Part shown: positions 15,954 through 23,216 of the stretch, piece by piece
Layout of the letters: every line of letters begins with the position of its first letter
How positions within the stretch are numbered: the stretch's first letter is position 1
Assembly: GCA_900553705.1 (NCBI GenBank)
Contig: USEK01000008.1
Location: forward strand, 1-23,420
Reading direction: 5' to 3'
DNA length: 23,420 nt
Source of the DNA: an uncultured Collinsella sp.
GTDB taxonomy: Bacteria > Actinomycetota > Coriobacteriia > Coriobacteriales > Coriobacteriaceae
Notes under the pieces: model-generated
What the model saw: only the letters and a program-made list of their open reading frames with translations
The model's database searches: none
What the model was told of the DNA's origin: nothing
Program-made: the position numbers and the translations under genes

Positions 15954-16062
15954 ACCCCGTGCATGCGCAAAAAGCACCTGCATGGGGTCATCGACTGTAT
16001 GGTCGAGGTTTGGATTTCACCTGTAACCTTTCTCTTGACCCTCATTAACCGCAGTAACTATA
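15954..16062 (-). promoter_or_regulatory. Candidate structured leader (riboswitch-like) of the MgtE/NRAMP operon
   Basis: On the minus strand a -10-like TATAGT (16062-16057) is followed by a sequence that can fold as a three-way junction. P1 is GGGTCA (16041-16036) with TGACCC (15990-15985). P2 is AGGTT (16029-16025) with AACCT (16010-16006), which shares one base with P3. P3 is TCGAC (16006-16002) with GTCGA (15995-15991). A second hairpin, 15988-15974 with 15968-15954 (15 positions, two mismatches, T5 loop), uses four of the same bases as the P1 3' strand, so the two folds exclude each other. I do not recognise the family; the M-box signature GTTAGGTGAGGC is absent. About 125 further leader bases lead to the start codon. 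The -35 is weak. Confidence 0.45.
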
Positions 16063-16139
16063 GCATCAGCATCGCCCTGCGGCATCGAATTTATGCGCTG
16101 CACATTGCAGGCATACCAAACGCTGACGCATCCGTGACA

Positions 16140-16179
16140 TAGTCATTGGGGACGTTCCTAAATGACTACCCAATGACTA
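16140..16179. repeat. 40-bp palindromic repeat overlapping a stop codon
   Basis: TAGTCATTGGG (16140-16150) and CCCAATGACTA (16169-16179) form a perfect 11-bp inverted repeat with an 18-base loop, and a third AATGACTA lies in the loop (16161-16168). The TAG of the minus-strand NodB-like gene (16177-16179) is the outermost triplet of the element. It may act as that gene's terminator or be an inserted repeat. Confidence 0.65.
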
Positions 16180-17583
16180 CTCTGTGGTGTCGTCGTCCTC
16201 GGCAAGTTGGGGGAACACGGCGTCCTTGGGCATGGTGACCTTCGTCAGCGAGGTGAGCTTTTTGCTCAGCGACGTGTCCGTCTTGACCAGGTCGCTGAGC
16301 GTCACGATCTTGTAGCCGTCGGCAATGAGGCCGTCGATAATCTGCGGCAGCGCCTCGAGTGTCTGCTCGGCGCATTCGTCTCTATCGGTGAGCAGCACGA
16401 TATTGCCCGGCGTCACCGAATCGAGCACCGTCGAGACCTGTTCGTCGGCACCGTTTAGCAGCCAGTCGCCCGAGTCGATATTCCACGAGACCACGGCGGA
16501 GACCAGGTCCATCGCATCAATCCAGTTTTGCTCGTCAAAGGCAGCGTAGGGAGCACGCAGCAGCATCGTCTTCACGCCGGTCGCCGACTTAATCGCATCG
16601 GTGCCTTTCGTGATCTGTTCGCGCACCGCCTCACGGTCCTGACCCTTGAGCGAATCGTCGCTGTAGCTGTTGGATCCGATCTCGCACCCGGCGTCGACAA
16701 TCGCCTTGGCCGTGGCAGGCGAGGCCTCGGCCGCATCGCCCGAAAGGAAGAACGTCGCGGTGACGCCCTTTTCCTTGAGCACCTGCAAGATCTGTTTGGT
16801 GGCGCCGCTCGGACCCTCGTCAAATGTCAGCGCAATGTACTTTTCGTTGCCCTTGGGCGCCACGCTCGCGCACTCGACCACGCAATCGGTGGCGGGCACG
16901 ACCTCGCCGCGGTCCTGCGTCTTGCCCGATTGCTCGCCGACCCACACCTCAGAGCGACCCCGGATACCCCACGTCTTGACATACTCGATGGCACCCGTGC
17001 CCTCGACCTTAAGCTTGGGCTCGATAACCGTCGCCTGGACCTCATGCTTCTCATACGTGTCGCGGCCGTCTTTGACCGTCACCTTCTCGCCGCCCGTAAG
17101 CTCGCGGCTTTTCCACTTGCCCTGTTTTATGCGCTTGCCGTCCACTTTTACCGACAGCTTTTCGCCGCCATGGCGAGTAAGCACGCTGTCGTCAACGGCC
17201 AGCAAGTCCCCGGCGTCGTAGGTATCGGTCAGCTCCTGGTCGTCGATGAGATTTTGCAGCGTAGAGCCGACGCGCACCGCAGTCTCCTGGCCGTTGAGGA
17301 CGACATCCACGCTGCGGTTGACGTAGCCCACGACGGCAGCGATGAACAGCACGAGCGCGCAACCCACGGCGATGAGCGCATAGGGCAGGCGAGACGGACG
17401 GCGGGGCGTGCGGCCGTTGCCGATGCGAGCGCTGCGGTCGCTAAAGCCGCGGCTATGGTTGAGATACATCGCGCCGGGCTTACGGTGACGCTTGCGCTGA
17501 CCGCTGGGCAGCTGCCCCAGATCGCGGCGCGCCGTCGGACGCGCACCCGAGCGCCCGTTTAAGTTAGATCCGTTTTGGCGCAT
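16177..17583 (-). CDS. NodB-fold polysaccharide-deacetylase-like protein lacking the canonical metal site
   Basis: This 468-residue membrane-anchored protein has a basic cytoplasmic tail (1-66), one helix (67-89), a DUF348/ubiquitin-like segment (about 92-150), a linker and a NodB domain (about 245-435). Motif 1 reads ALTFDEGPSG: the catalytic-base D255 is kept but the metal-binding Asp is E256. Motif 2, normally HxxxH in GNHTYSH, reads GSNSYSD, so both His ligands are replaced (N305, D309). Motif 3 LRAPY and motif 4 DSGDW are intact, and motif 5 LMH is LLT (T399). The protein is therefore either a pseudoenzyme, perhaps a glycan-binding scaffold, or uses an unusual metal site. GGAGG lies 5 bases before ATG 17583. 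A hairpin separates it from the upstream PRC-barrel gene. Confidence 0.87.
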   Translation of the reverse strand: MRQNGSNLNGRSGARPTARRDLGQLPSGQRKRHRKPGAMYLNHSRGFSDRSARIGNGRTPRRPSRLPYALIAVGCALVLFIAAVVGYVNRSVDVVLNGQETAVRVGSTLQNLIDDQELTDTYDAGDLLAVDDSVLTRHGGEKLSVKVDGKRIKQGKWKSRELTGGEKVTVKDGRDTYEKHEVQATVIEPKLKVEGTGAIEYVKTWGIRGRSEVWVGEQSGKTQDRGEVVPATDCVVECASVAPKGNEKYIALTFDEGPSGATKQILQVLKEKGVTATFFLSGDAAEASPATAKAIVDAGCEIGSNSYSDDSLKGQDREAVREQITKGTDAIKSATGVKTMLLRAPYAAFDEQNWIDAMDLVSAVVSWNIDSGDWLLNGADEQVSTVLDSVTPGNIVLLTDRDECAEQTLEALPQIIDGLIADGYKIVTLSDLVKTDTSLSKKLTSLTKVTMPKDAVFPQLAEDDDTTE

Positions 17584-17604
17584 GTGCCCTCCCCCATAAA
17601 CGCA

Positions 17605-17634
17605 GCAAGCCGGAGCAACAGGTCTCCGGCTTGC
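17605..17634 (-). terminator. Hairpin after the PRC-barrel gene
   Basis: GCAAGCCGGAG (17605-17615) and CTCCGGCTTGC (17624-17634) form a perfect 11-bp stem with an 8-base loop. It starts 22 bases after the stop of the PRC-barrel gene and before the NodB-like gene. T richness after it is low. Confidence 0.6.
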
Positions 17635-17655
17635 CTCCCATCAATTGGTACGTCG

Positions 17656-18411
17656 CTATTTGCTAGCTTTTGACGAGCTCCCGCTCGCCTTTTGATATTC
17701 GTCCTTAAAGGCCTTGAACATACCGCGCGTCTTGCCGAGCTGCTTGCCCAGCGCGCGACTGCCCTTGTCCACGGCGACCGAGCCCTTGTCATCGAGCACC
17801 TTGGCGCCCTTCTTGACCTTATCGCCCACCACGACGCTTGCCTCGGCAGCCTTTGCAGCGGCACCGCCCGAATACCCGAGCGACTTGACTTCGTCCGAAA
17901 CGATCATCGCGCCGTCCGCATAGCCGCGCAGCATCGTCGGCGGCATCTGCGTGTCGCCCACCAGCACACTCGAGGCAGTGCCAGTGGTCACATAGAATGT
18001 CTGCACGATACCCGAACGCGGCTTGAACTCCACATCCGAGCAATAGCCCACGACATCGCCCGACTCCGTGCGCACGTCCATGCCAACCCAGATAATGCAA
18101 TCGTCCAGGTTGATGTCGAGGCGCTTGGCCGCAGCGGCATCGTAGGTGCCCTTGACGTCGTCAACTGCGATGGCGCCCTCGTAGACGCCAATGGCATCGA
18201 GCGCCACAAAGCGGTCGGGGCGCTCGATCATGCCCGCGATATCGGACTGGCGAACCATAAAGCCCACCACGCGCGTACCGCCCGGGGTAAAGACCGGAAA
18301 GTGAATCTTGCCGAGCTTTTTAGGGCTGCGCGGCGTGCCGTCCTTTTTGGTGCGCTTATCCTCGGTAGGCTTGCGATAGATCTTGGCGCCGACAAAATCC
18401 CCGGCGCGCAT
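17656..18411 (-). CDS. PRC-barrel domain protein
   Basis: This 251-residue soluble protein has two PRC-barrel-like beta domains (about 1-80, with FVGAKIYRKP and GKIHFPVF, and about 95-170, with VGMDVRTESGDVVGYCSDVE). A Lys/Ala/Ser-rich tail of about 70 residues follows and is probably disordered or helical. PRC-barrels are small adaptor folds found in RimM, photosynthetic reaction centres and sporulation proteins. The domain itself does not tell the partner. Its ATG overlaps the stop of the YtxH-like gene (TAATG, 18413-18409), so the two are coupled. No catalytic motif is seen. A cell-envelope or membrane-associated adaptor role is an inference from the YtxH neighbour. Confidence 0.82.
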   Translation of the reverse strand: MRAGDFVGAKIYRKPTEDKRTKKDGTPRSPKKLGKIHFPVFTPGGTRVVGFMVRQSDIAGMIERPDRFVALDAIGVYEGAIAVDDVKGTYDAAAAKRLDINLDDCIIWVGMDVRTESGDVVGYCSDVEFKPRSGIVQTFYVTTGTASSVLVGDTQMPPTMLRGYADGAMIVSDEVKSLGYSGGAAAKAAEASVVVGDKVKKGAKVLDDKGSVAVDKGSRALGKQLGKTRGMFKAFKDEYQKASGSSSKASK

Positions 18412-18806
18412 TATGCCTCGGTCGAAGGCTCCGCGGCCTCGGCGTCGGCCTCGACGGCGTTTTCGACCACGACATCGGCGGCGGGCGTCACGTTACCGCC
18501 CGAGATGGCGTCGTTGAGCTGCTCACGCAGCTGGTCCATGCGCTCGCGGGCAAGGTCAACCTTGGCACGCAGGTCATCGGTCTTGGCGTCGACCATCGGG
18601 CCAAAATCGTTGACCGCGGCGCGGGCCTCCTCGGCACCGTGCTCGTAGGTGTCGCGCATGTTATCCCAGGCGTCGTTGGCGATATCGGCAGCCATGGCGC
18701 GGGTCTCGGCGCCCGAGCGCGGAGCCAGGACAACGCCGATGATGGCGCCGGCGGCGGCGCCGAAGAGCGCACCCGAGATAAAGTTGAAAGTCTTACCCAT
18801 GTTCAT
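18411..18806 (-). CDS. YtxH-family small membrane protein
   Basis: This 131-residue protein begins with one glycine/alanine-rich hydrophobic segment (FNFISGALFGAAAGAIIGVV), followed directly by LAPRSGAETR, the YtxH hallmark. An amphipathic helical stretch (about 40-100) and an acidic Ala/Glu tail follow. YtxH proteins are single-pass envelope proteins linked to general stress in Bacillus; their molecular role is unclear. Two starts are plausible, ATG 18806 and ATG 18800, both served by the GGAGAGGA just upstream. It is the first gene of a pair with the PRC-barrel protein. A consensus TATAAT lies 46 bases upstream. Confidence 0.85.
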   Translation of the reverse strand: MNMGKTFNFISGALFGAAAGAIIGVVLAPRSGAETRAMAADIANDAWDNMRDTYEHGAEEARAAVNDFGPMVDAKTDDLRAKVDLARERMDQLREQLNDAISGGNVTPAADVVVENAVEADAEAAEPSTEA

Positions 18807-18851
18807 TCCTCTCCTGCGGGCACCTCGGCGCCCACCGTTTGAATGCTGTCC

Positions 18852-18857
18852 ATTATA
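18852..18857 (-). promoter_or_regulatory. -10 element of the YtxH/PRC-barrel operon
   Basis: A perfect TATAAT on the minus strand lies 45 bases before the ATG at 18806. No good -35 is seen. A short GC hairpin (GGGCGC/GTGCCC, 18834-18819) lies between it and the ribosome-binding site. Confidence 0.5.
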
Positions 18858-18936
18858 CCCGCAGCACAGCGCTTGCCGTCTTGCTCATCTGCGTACGGTA
18901 AAGGCGCAGGTACATGATGGTGATAAGCGGGTGAGC

Positions 18937-19791
18937 CTACTCCTGCGGCACGGCCGGCATGGCCACCGTGGCGCTCGGGTCCTCGCCGGCGCCGTCAACG
19001 AGCGGCAGCGTTCCCTCATGCGCGGGGGCAACCGGAGCCGTCGCCGCGCCACCGTAGACGGCAGCGGGGGCCTCGTGGCTTTCGGCAGTCGCGCCCTCGG
19101 TATCGATTGCCTCCTGCGGTTCGTCGTCAAAGCTCGGGACGCCCTGGGGCTCCGCGGACTCGGGCTCGGAAGCCGCCTCGGCAGGCACCTCGTCGACGGG
19201 CTCGGCAGGCTCGACGGCAGCCTCGGCAGGCGCCTCGCCCTCGGTCGTGTCCCCGGCCTCGTCTTCGGCGTTCGCGGCGGCGACGGCCTCGTGCGGGTCC
19301 TTGCCCTCGGCCTCGGCACGCATGCCCAGCACCAGGTTGCGCAGGCCCGCGACCGTACCGTCCACATCGGGAGCGGGCTGGTCGGCATGCAGGTAGGCCC
19401 AATCCATCATAAAGGTCGCCGAAGACAGCGCGCCGATGGCCAGCGCGTCGTCGGGACACGAAAGCTCGACCTCAAAGACGCGCTCATCGTGCTCGCTTAC
19501 GCGGGTGCGGCCGCACGAAATGCTGCCGGCAAGCCCGGTCTCGTTCATGAGCTCGACCGTCACGTGCTCCAGCAGATGGCAAAGCTCGGTCTGGCCCATG
19601 CAGTCCTGGAATTCGCGACCGGAATCGCCCAGACACAGATGCTTGGCAATCGCGGGCACCAGGTAGTACACGCGCGCCGTAGCCTCGATGTCCTCCGAGG
19701 TCATGAGCGGCATGCCGGGGTTCACCAGCACATGCGCGCAGATCTTGTCCTCGCTGACGGTGACCTTAAGGATGTTGAACAGGCCTGCCAT
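18937..19791 (-). CDS. Stand-alone cyanophycin-synthetase-N-domain-like protein with acidic tail
   Basis: This 284-residue protein has a folded N-terminal part (about 1-165) and a long Ala/Glu/Pro-rich tail (about 165-284) that looks disordered. The folded part contains CHLLEHVTVELMNETGL and SCGRTRVSEHDERVFEVEL, which resemble the N-terminal domain of cyanophycin synthetases (HLIEHVAIELQ... GRTR). The ATP-grasp and Mur-ligase parts of that enzyme are absent, so it cannot be a cyanophycin synthetase. It may bind a peptide or amino-acid polymer; this is only a guess. GGGGAG lies 4 bases before ATG 19791, and the CorC/TlyC-type gene ends 24 bases upstream, so the two are probably co-transcribed. 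Confidence 0.75.
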   Translation of the reverse strand: MAGLFNILKVTVSEDKICAHVLVNPGMPLMTSEDIEATARVYYLVPAIAKHLCLGDSGREFQDCMGQTELCHLLEHVTVELMNETGLAGSISCGRTRVSEHDERVFEVELSCPDDALAIGALSSATFMMDWAYLHADQPAPDVDGTVAGLRNLVLGMRAEAEGKDPHEAVAAANAEDEAGDTTEGEAPAEAAVEPAEPVDEVPAEAASEPESAEPQGVPSFDDEPQEAIDTEGATAESHEAPAAVYGGAATAPVAPAHEGTLPLVDGAGEDPSATVAMPAVPQE

Positions 19792-19815
19792 AACTCTCCC
19801 CTACTCTTCCTCGCC

Positions 19816-21189
19816 CTACTCGTCGCCATCGTGCGGGTCCGCAGAACCCGCGTCCGACGCCGCCGGCTTATCTGCCGAGGACTCGGAATCCTTCTTATCG
19901 GTTTCGGCCGGAGCGATCACGCGAATGAGCGAGATGCGCTGGCCACGCATCGACTGCACTTTAAACTTGTACCCCGCGACCTCAAACACCTCTCCGATGT
20001 CGGGCACCGAGTCACAAAGCTCCAAGATCCAGCCGGCGATGGTCTCATAATCATCGCTTTCCTCGAGCGGCCAACCAAGCTCAATCGCGTCATCGCACGA
20101 AAAACGCCCATCAACGAGCCACTCGCGGCGCGAAAGGCGCGTGAGATACTTGTTGTCGGGGTCGAACTCGTCCTCAATCTCGCCCACGATCTCCTCGACG
20201 ATATCCTCGATGGTGATGATGCCGGCCGTACCGCCGTACTCGTCCACGACCACCACGATCTGGTCGTGCGAGGTCTGCATCTCGGACAGCAGCGGCAGGA
20301 TGTCCTTGGTGTCGGGCACAAAGGCGGCGTCGCGCAAAAAGCCGGCGATGGGCTGGTCGCCCTTGCCGTCGAGCGCGGGCTGAATCAGGTCCTTGATGTG
20401 CGCGATGCCGGCGACGTTGTCGGGATCCTCGTGATAGACGGGGATGCGGCTGAAGCCGGTCTGGCGCATGGTGGACAGCACGTCGGCGACCGTCTCGTCG
20501 TCCTCGCACATGGTGGTGTCCACGCGCGGCACCATGACCTCGCGGGCAACGGTGTCGCCCAGGTCGAAGATCTCATGGATCATGCGCTTTTCCTCGTCGA
20601 GCAGGTCGTCCTGCTCCGAGACCATGTACTTGATCTCTTCCTCCGAGACGTTCTGGCGGTCGTCGGCGCTCTTGATGCGCAGGATGCGAGCCAGGCCATC
20701 GGAGCAGGCGCCGGTCAGCCACACGAGCGGACGGGCGATCTTTTGGAACACGGAAAGCGGCCCCACGACCTGCTTGGACACGCCTTCTGCATTGGCCAGG
20801 CCAATGCGCTTGGGCACAAGCTCGCCAATCACGATGGACACGAAGGCGACCGCGACGGTGATGATGACCGGCGCCAGGCCGCGCGCGATGGCGGAAAGCG
20901 GCGCGATGCCAAAGCTCATGAGCCACGTGGCGAGCGGGTCGGACAGGCTCGTCGAGGCAACGGCGGACGAGGCGAAGCCCACGAGCGTGATGGCGACCTG
21001 GATGGTGGCGAGCAGCTGGTCGGAGTCGGCAGCCAGCTTAATGGCATGCTCGGCGCGCTTGTCGCCTTCCTCGGCCTCGTGCTCCAGCACGGCGCGCTTG
21101 GCCGTGGTGAGCGCCATCTCGGACATAGAGAAGTAGCCGTTGATGAGGGTCAAAACGAGGGTGGTGATAAGGGAGATGGTTATGTCCAT
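19816..21189 (-). CDS. CNNM/CorC (TlyC) family CBS-domain membrane protein
   Basis: This 457-residue 'hemolysin family' protein has a DUF21/CNNM membrane domain (about 1-190; INGYFSMSEMAL, GELVPKRIGLANA), a CBS pair (about 205-335; REVMVPRVDTTM, FSRIPVYHED, VVVVDEYGGTAGIITIEDI) and a CorC_HlyC domain (about 350-430), ending in an acidic tail. Related proteins act in Mg2+ or cobalt efflux; 'hemolysin' is a historic label. All domains look intact and length is typical. No strong ribosome-binding site precedes ATG 21189: GGAGG is 15 bases away and can pair with nearby CTCC. The gene leads a likely operon with the cyanophycin-synthetase-N-like gene. Confidence 0.92.
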   Translation of the reverse strand: MDITISLITTLVLTLINGYFSMSEMALTTAKRAVLEHEAEEGDKRAEHAIKLAADSDQLLATIQVAITLVGFASSAVASTSLSDPLATWLMSFGIAPLSAIARGLAPVIITVAVAFVSIVIGELVPKRIGLANAEGVSKQVVGPLSVFQKIARPLVWLTGACSDGLARILRIKSADDRQNVSEEEIKYMVSEQDDLLDEEKRMIHEIFDLGDTVAREVMVPRVDTTMCEDDETVADVLSTMRQTGFSRIPVYHEDPDNVAGIAHIKDLIQPALDGKGDQPIAGFLRDAAFVPDTKDILPLLSEMQTSHDQIVVVVDEYGGTAGIITIEDIVEEIVGEIEDEFDPDNKYLTRLSRREWLVDGRFSCDDAIELGWPLEESDDYETIAGWILELCDSVPDIGEVFEVAGYKFKVQSMRGQRISLIRVIAPAETDKKDSESSADKPAASDAGSADPHDGDE

Positions 21190-21267
21190 CGGGAGTTTCT
21201 CGAACCTCCAAGATTCGGGACGTCAGGTCAAAACGTTGATGGCGGATAGGGCAGTTGCACCCGGCGG

Positions 21268-21291
21268 GCGCCCGGACGGGCCCGCGGGCGC
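21268..21291 (-). terminator. GC-rich hairpin after the hemolysin III gene
   Basis: GCGCCCG (21268-21274) and CGGGCGC (21285-21291) form a 7-bp stem with a 10-base GC-rich loop, 12 bases after the stop at 21303. It has no T run, so it is only a weak candidate. Confidence 0.35.
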
Positions 21292-21302
21292 AGGCGCGAT
21301 CG

Positions 21303-21986
21303 CTAGATTACGAAGAGGATCACCGCCATGAACTGGAAGATGCTGCCGGCGAGCACCCACAGGTGAAACACGCTGTGCAGATAGCGCACGTTTTTGGCGA
21401 TATAGAACGGCACGCCCGCGGTGTAGCACACGCCGCCAACGGCGAGCAGGGCAAGTGCCACGGGGTTGAGCAGAGACACGAGCTCGGGCAGCTTAAAGAC
21501 AACGAGCCAGCCCATCAGCAGGTAGACCAGGCCGCTTACCCAGTGCGGTTGACGCTCGCGCATAAAGCACTCGAGAGCGATGCCGATAATGGCGATGACC
21601 CATACGGCAAAGAACAGCACAGCGCCGCCGTCGTTTGCGAGCGTGATGAGGCAAAACGGCGTATAGCTGCCGGCTATGAGCAGGTAGATGCAGCTGTGGT
21701 CGATGATGCGAAACACGCGCTTGGCGCGCGCGGGCTGAATCGCGTGGTAGAGCGTGGAGGCTAGGTATTCGAGGATAATGCTGACGCCATAGACAATTGC
21801 CGCGGCCATGTGGGCCGGGCCTCCGCCGCGCAGGGCAGCGAATACGATCAGGAGCACCAGGCCCGCGATACCCAGCAGGCAGCCGACACCATGGGTGACG
21901 GAGTTCATGATCTCCTCGCCCACCGTGTAGTGTGGAACGGCCGCGGTCTTGGGTCGCGGCTTAGAACTGTCGCTCGAATCGGACAT
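21303..21986 (-). CDS. Hemolysin III / PAQR-family membrane protein
   Basis: This 227-residue integral membrane protein has seven predicted hydrophobic segments and the hemolysin III/YqfA motifs. VGEEIMNSVTHGVGCLLGIA carries the first His, ILEYLASTLYHAI the second, and IIDHSCIYLLIAGSYTPFC the third. HSVFHLWVLAGSIFQF carries the final pair. In PAQR proteins these His and Asp/Ser residues form a zinc-dependent hydrolase-like site. The bacterial function is unclear and true haemolysin activity is not implied. I chose ATG 21986, although GGAGG is 11 bases upstream; the frame extends to a TTG at 22004 with no site. It shares a divergent gap with the alpha/beta hydrolase gene. Confidence 0.93.
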   Translation of the reverse strand: MSDSSDSSKPRPKTAAVPHYTVGEEIMNSVTHGVGCLLGIAGLVLLIVFAALRGGGPAHMAAAIVYGVSIILEYLASTLYHAIQPARAKRVFRIIDHSCIYLLIAGSYTPFCLITLANDGGAVLFFAVWVIAIIGIALECFMRERQPHWVSGLVYLLMGWLVVFKLPELVSLLNPVALALLAVGGVCYTAGVPFYIAKNVRYLHSVFHLWVLAGSIFQFMAVILFVI

Positions 21987-22021
21987 GCCGGTTACATCCT
22001 CCAACGTAAAGAGTTCTCAAC

Positions 22022-22027
22022 ACTATA
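22022..22027 (-). promoter_or_regulatory. Candidate -10 element of the hemolysin III gene
   Basis: TATAGT on the minus strand lies 35 bases before the ATG at 21986. The -35 region is poor. The same hexamer appears before other minus-strand genes in this window. Confidence 0.4.
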
Positions 22028-22092
22028 TCAAAGCGTCTAGGTACGTGCGAAATTTGCACCATACGTGACTCCTTGTTTACCCATTCTTTGCC

Positions 22093-22107
22093 TGTTGACG
22101 CATCAAC
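22093..22107 (+). promoter_or_regulatory. Operator-like site 1 overlapping the -35
   Basis: TGTTGACGCATCAAC contains the inverted repeat GTTGA/TCAAC around CGCA. It covers the whole -35 hexamer, so a bound protein would block RNA polymerase. It matches site 2 at 22138-22152 in 12 of 15 positions. Confidence 0.55.
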
Positions 22108-22123
22108 GGCGAACGTCCATAAT
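22095..22123 (+). promoter_or_regulatory. Promoter of the alpha/beta hydrolase gene
   Basis: A -35 TTGACG (22095-22100) and a -10 CATAAT (22118-22123) are separated by exactly 17 bases, giving the best promoter in the window. Transcription would start near 22130, leaving a leader of about 43 bases that contains a second operator-like site and the ribosome-binding site GGAG (22161-22164). Confidence 0.7.
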
Positions 22124-22137
22124 GCGCTTGCATTAAA

Positions 22138-22152
22138 TGTTGATGTATTAAC
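22138..22152 (+). promoter_or_regulatory. Operator-like site 2 in the leader
   Basis: TGTTGATGTATTAAC differs from site 1 only by C/T changes (pattern TGTTGAYGYATYAAC). The wider ATGTT...AACAT arms (22137-22154) extend it. Its start is exactly 45 bases from that of site 1. Confidence 0.5.
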
Positions 22153-22172
22153 ATCTTATAGGAGAATACCGC

Positions 22173-23138
22173 ATGGCTCAAAACGCACGTTCCCATCGAA
22201 AGCTCAAGATAGCCGGCATCGTTGCACTGGTGGTTGTCGTTGCGCTGCTCGGATTTGCCGGCAACTTTCTGTTTGACTTCGCGCTGAATCCCCGCGCGCC
22301 ATACACCATGAAGATGATGCAGGATAGCAAGAACGACAAAGAAGGTGAGCAGCCAGATGCCGAGGATACCGAGGCGCGGGCATGGTTTAAAGAGAACCGC
22401 GAGAGCAGGAGCCTCACCGCGGACGACGGGACCGAGCTTGCCGCCTGGTATTTTGCTGCGTCGGAGAGCACACACGACTACGCCGTCTGCCTGCATGGAT
22501 ATACCAACGAGCCCATCGGTATGGCCCGATACGCCAAACGCTTCCACGACCGCGGCATGAACGTACTCGCACCCGCCGCCCGCGCCCACGAGCGCTCCGG
22601 CGGCGACTATATCGGCATGGGATGGCCCGAGCGCCTCGACATCGTCGCATGGATTGGGCGGATCGTTCAGGCTGACCCCGAGGCGCGCATCCTGGTCTTT
22701 GGCGAGTCGATGGGCGCGGCAACCGCCATGAACGTCGCGGGGGAATCTCTGCCCGCAAACGTGAAATGCATTATCGAGGACTGCGGTTATACGAGTGTTT
22801 GGGACGAGTTTTCCCTGCAGCTCAAGGACGTGTTCGGCCTGCCCAGCTTTCCCTTGCTCGATGTAGCAAACTTGGTGTGCAACGTGCGTGCGGGCTACGA
22901 CTTTCATAAGGCGAGCAGTGTGGAGCAACTCAAACACGCGACGGTTCCCATGCTGTTTATCCACGGCGACCAGGACACCTTTGTACCGTACAGCATGCTC
23001 GACCAAAACTACGACGCGTGCGCCAGCAAAGTCAAACAAAAGCTCACCATCCATGGCGCCACCCACGCCAAGAGTGCGCAGGTCGACCCCGAACTCTACT
23101 GGGACACGGTCGACAACTTCCTCGACAAGAATTTTTAG
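22173..23138 (+). CDS. Membrane-anchored alpha/beta hydrolase
   Basis: This 321-residue protein has an N-terminal membrane anchor (about 10-35) and an alpha/beta-hydrolase domain. The oxyanion turn lies in CLHGYTN, the nucleophile Ser in the FGESMGAAT elbow, the acid in FIHGDQDTFVP and the catalytic His in HGATHAKS, so the triad is complete. The fold is like the BAAT/prolyl-oligopeptidase-type esterases annotated as 'alpha/beta hydrolase' in related genomes, with the active site facing outside if the helix is a signal anchor. Substrate is unknown; an ester or peptide is possible. GGAG lies 8 bases before ATG 22173. The clear promoter with two operator-like sites suggests regulated expression. 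The regulator is not visible. Confidence 0.9.
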   Translation: MAQNARSHRKLKIAGIVALVVVVALLGFAGNFLFDFALNPRAPYTMKMMQDSKNDKEGEQPDAEDTEARAWFKENRESRSLTADDGTELAAWYFAASESTHDYAVCLHGYTNEPIGMARYAKRFHDRGMNVLAPAARAHERSGGDYIGMGWPERLDIVAWIGRIVQADPEARILVFGESMGAATAMNVAGESLPANVKCIIEDCGYTSVWDEFSLQLKDVFGLPSFPLLDVANLVCNVRAGYDFHKASSVEQLKHATVPMLFIHGDQDTFVPYSMLDQNYDACASKVKQKLTIHGATHAKSAQVDPELYWDTVDNFLDKNF

Positions 23139-23216
23139 GCAAAAAGCAACGTCTGGGGTTTTGTTGCCAAAAAACGGTTTGTGGTCGGCGGTATTTGATT
23201 TTTCACCGCACTTCTG

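Noticed and set aside
15846..16176. M-box (ykoK) magnesium riboswitch
   Set aside because: The conserved GTTAGGTGAGGC block was not found upstream of the faint GGGTCAA match, so I call it only an unassigned structured leader.
18649..21249. 866-codon plus-strand open frame opposite the CorC, cyanophycin-N-like and YtxH genes
   Set aside because: It is antisense to three genes with clear domains. The translation is Arg/Gly/His-rich without domain signals.
19816..21986. Haemolysin/virulence locus
   Set aside because: The hemolysin III and TlyC/CorC names are historic. The domains point to PAQR-like and CNNM-type membrane proteins, not toxins.
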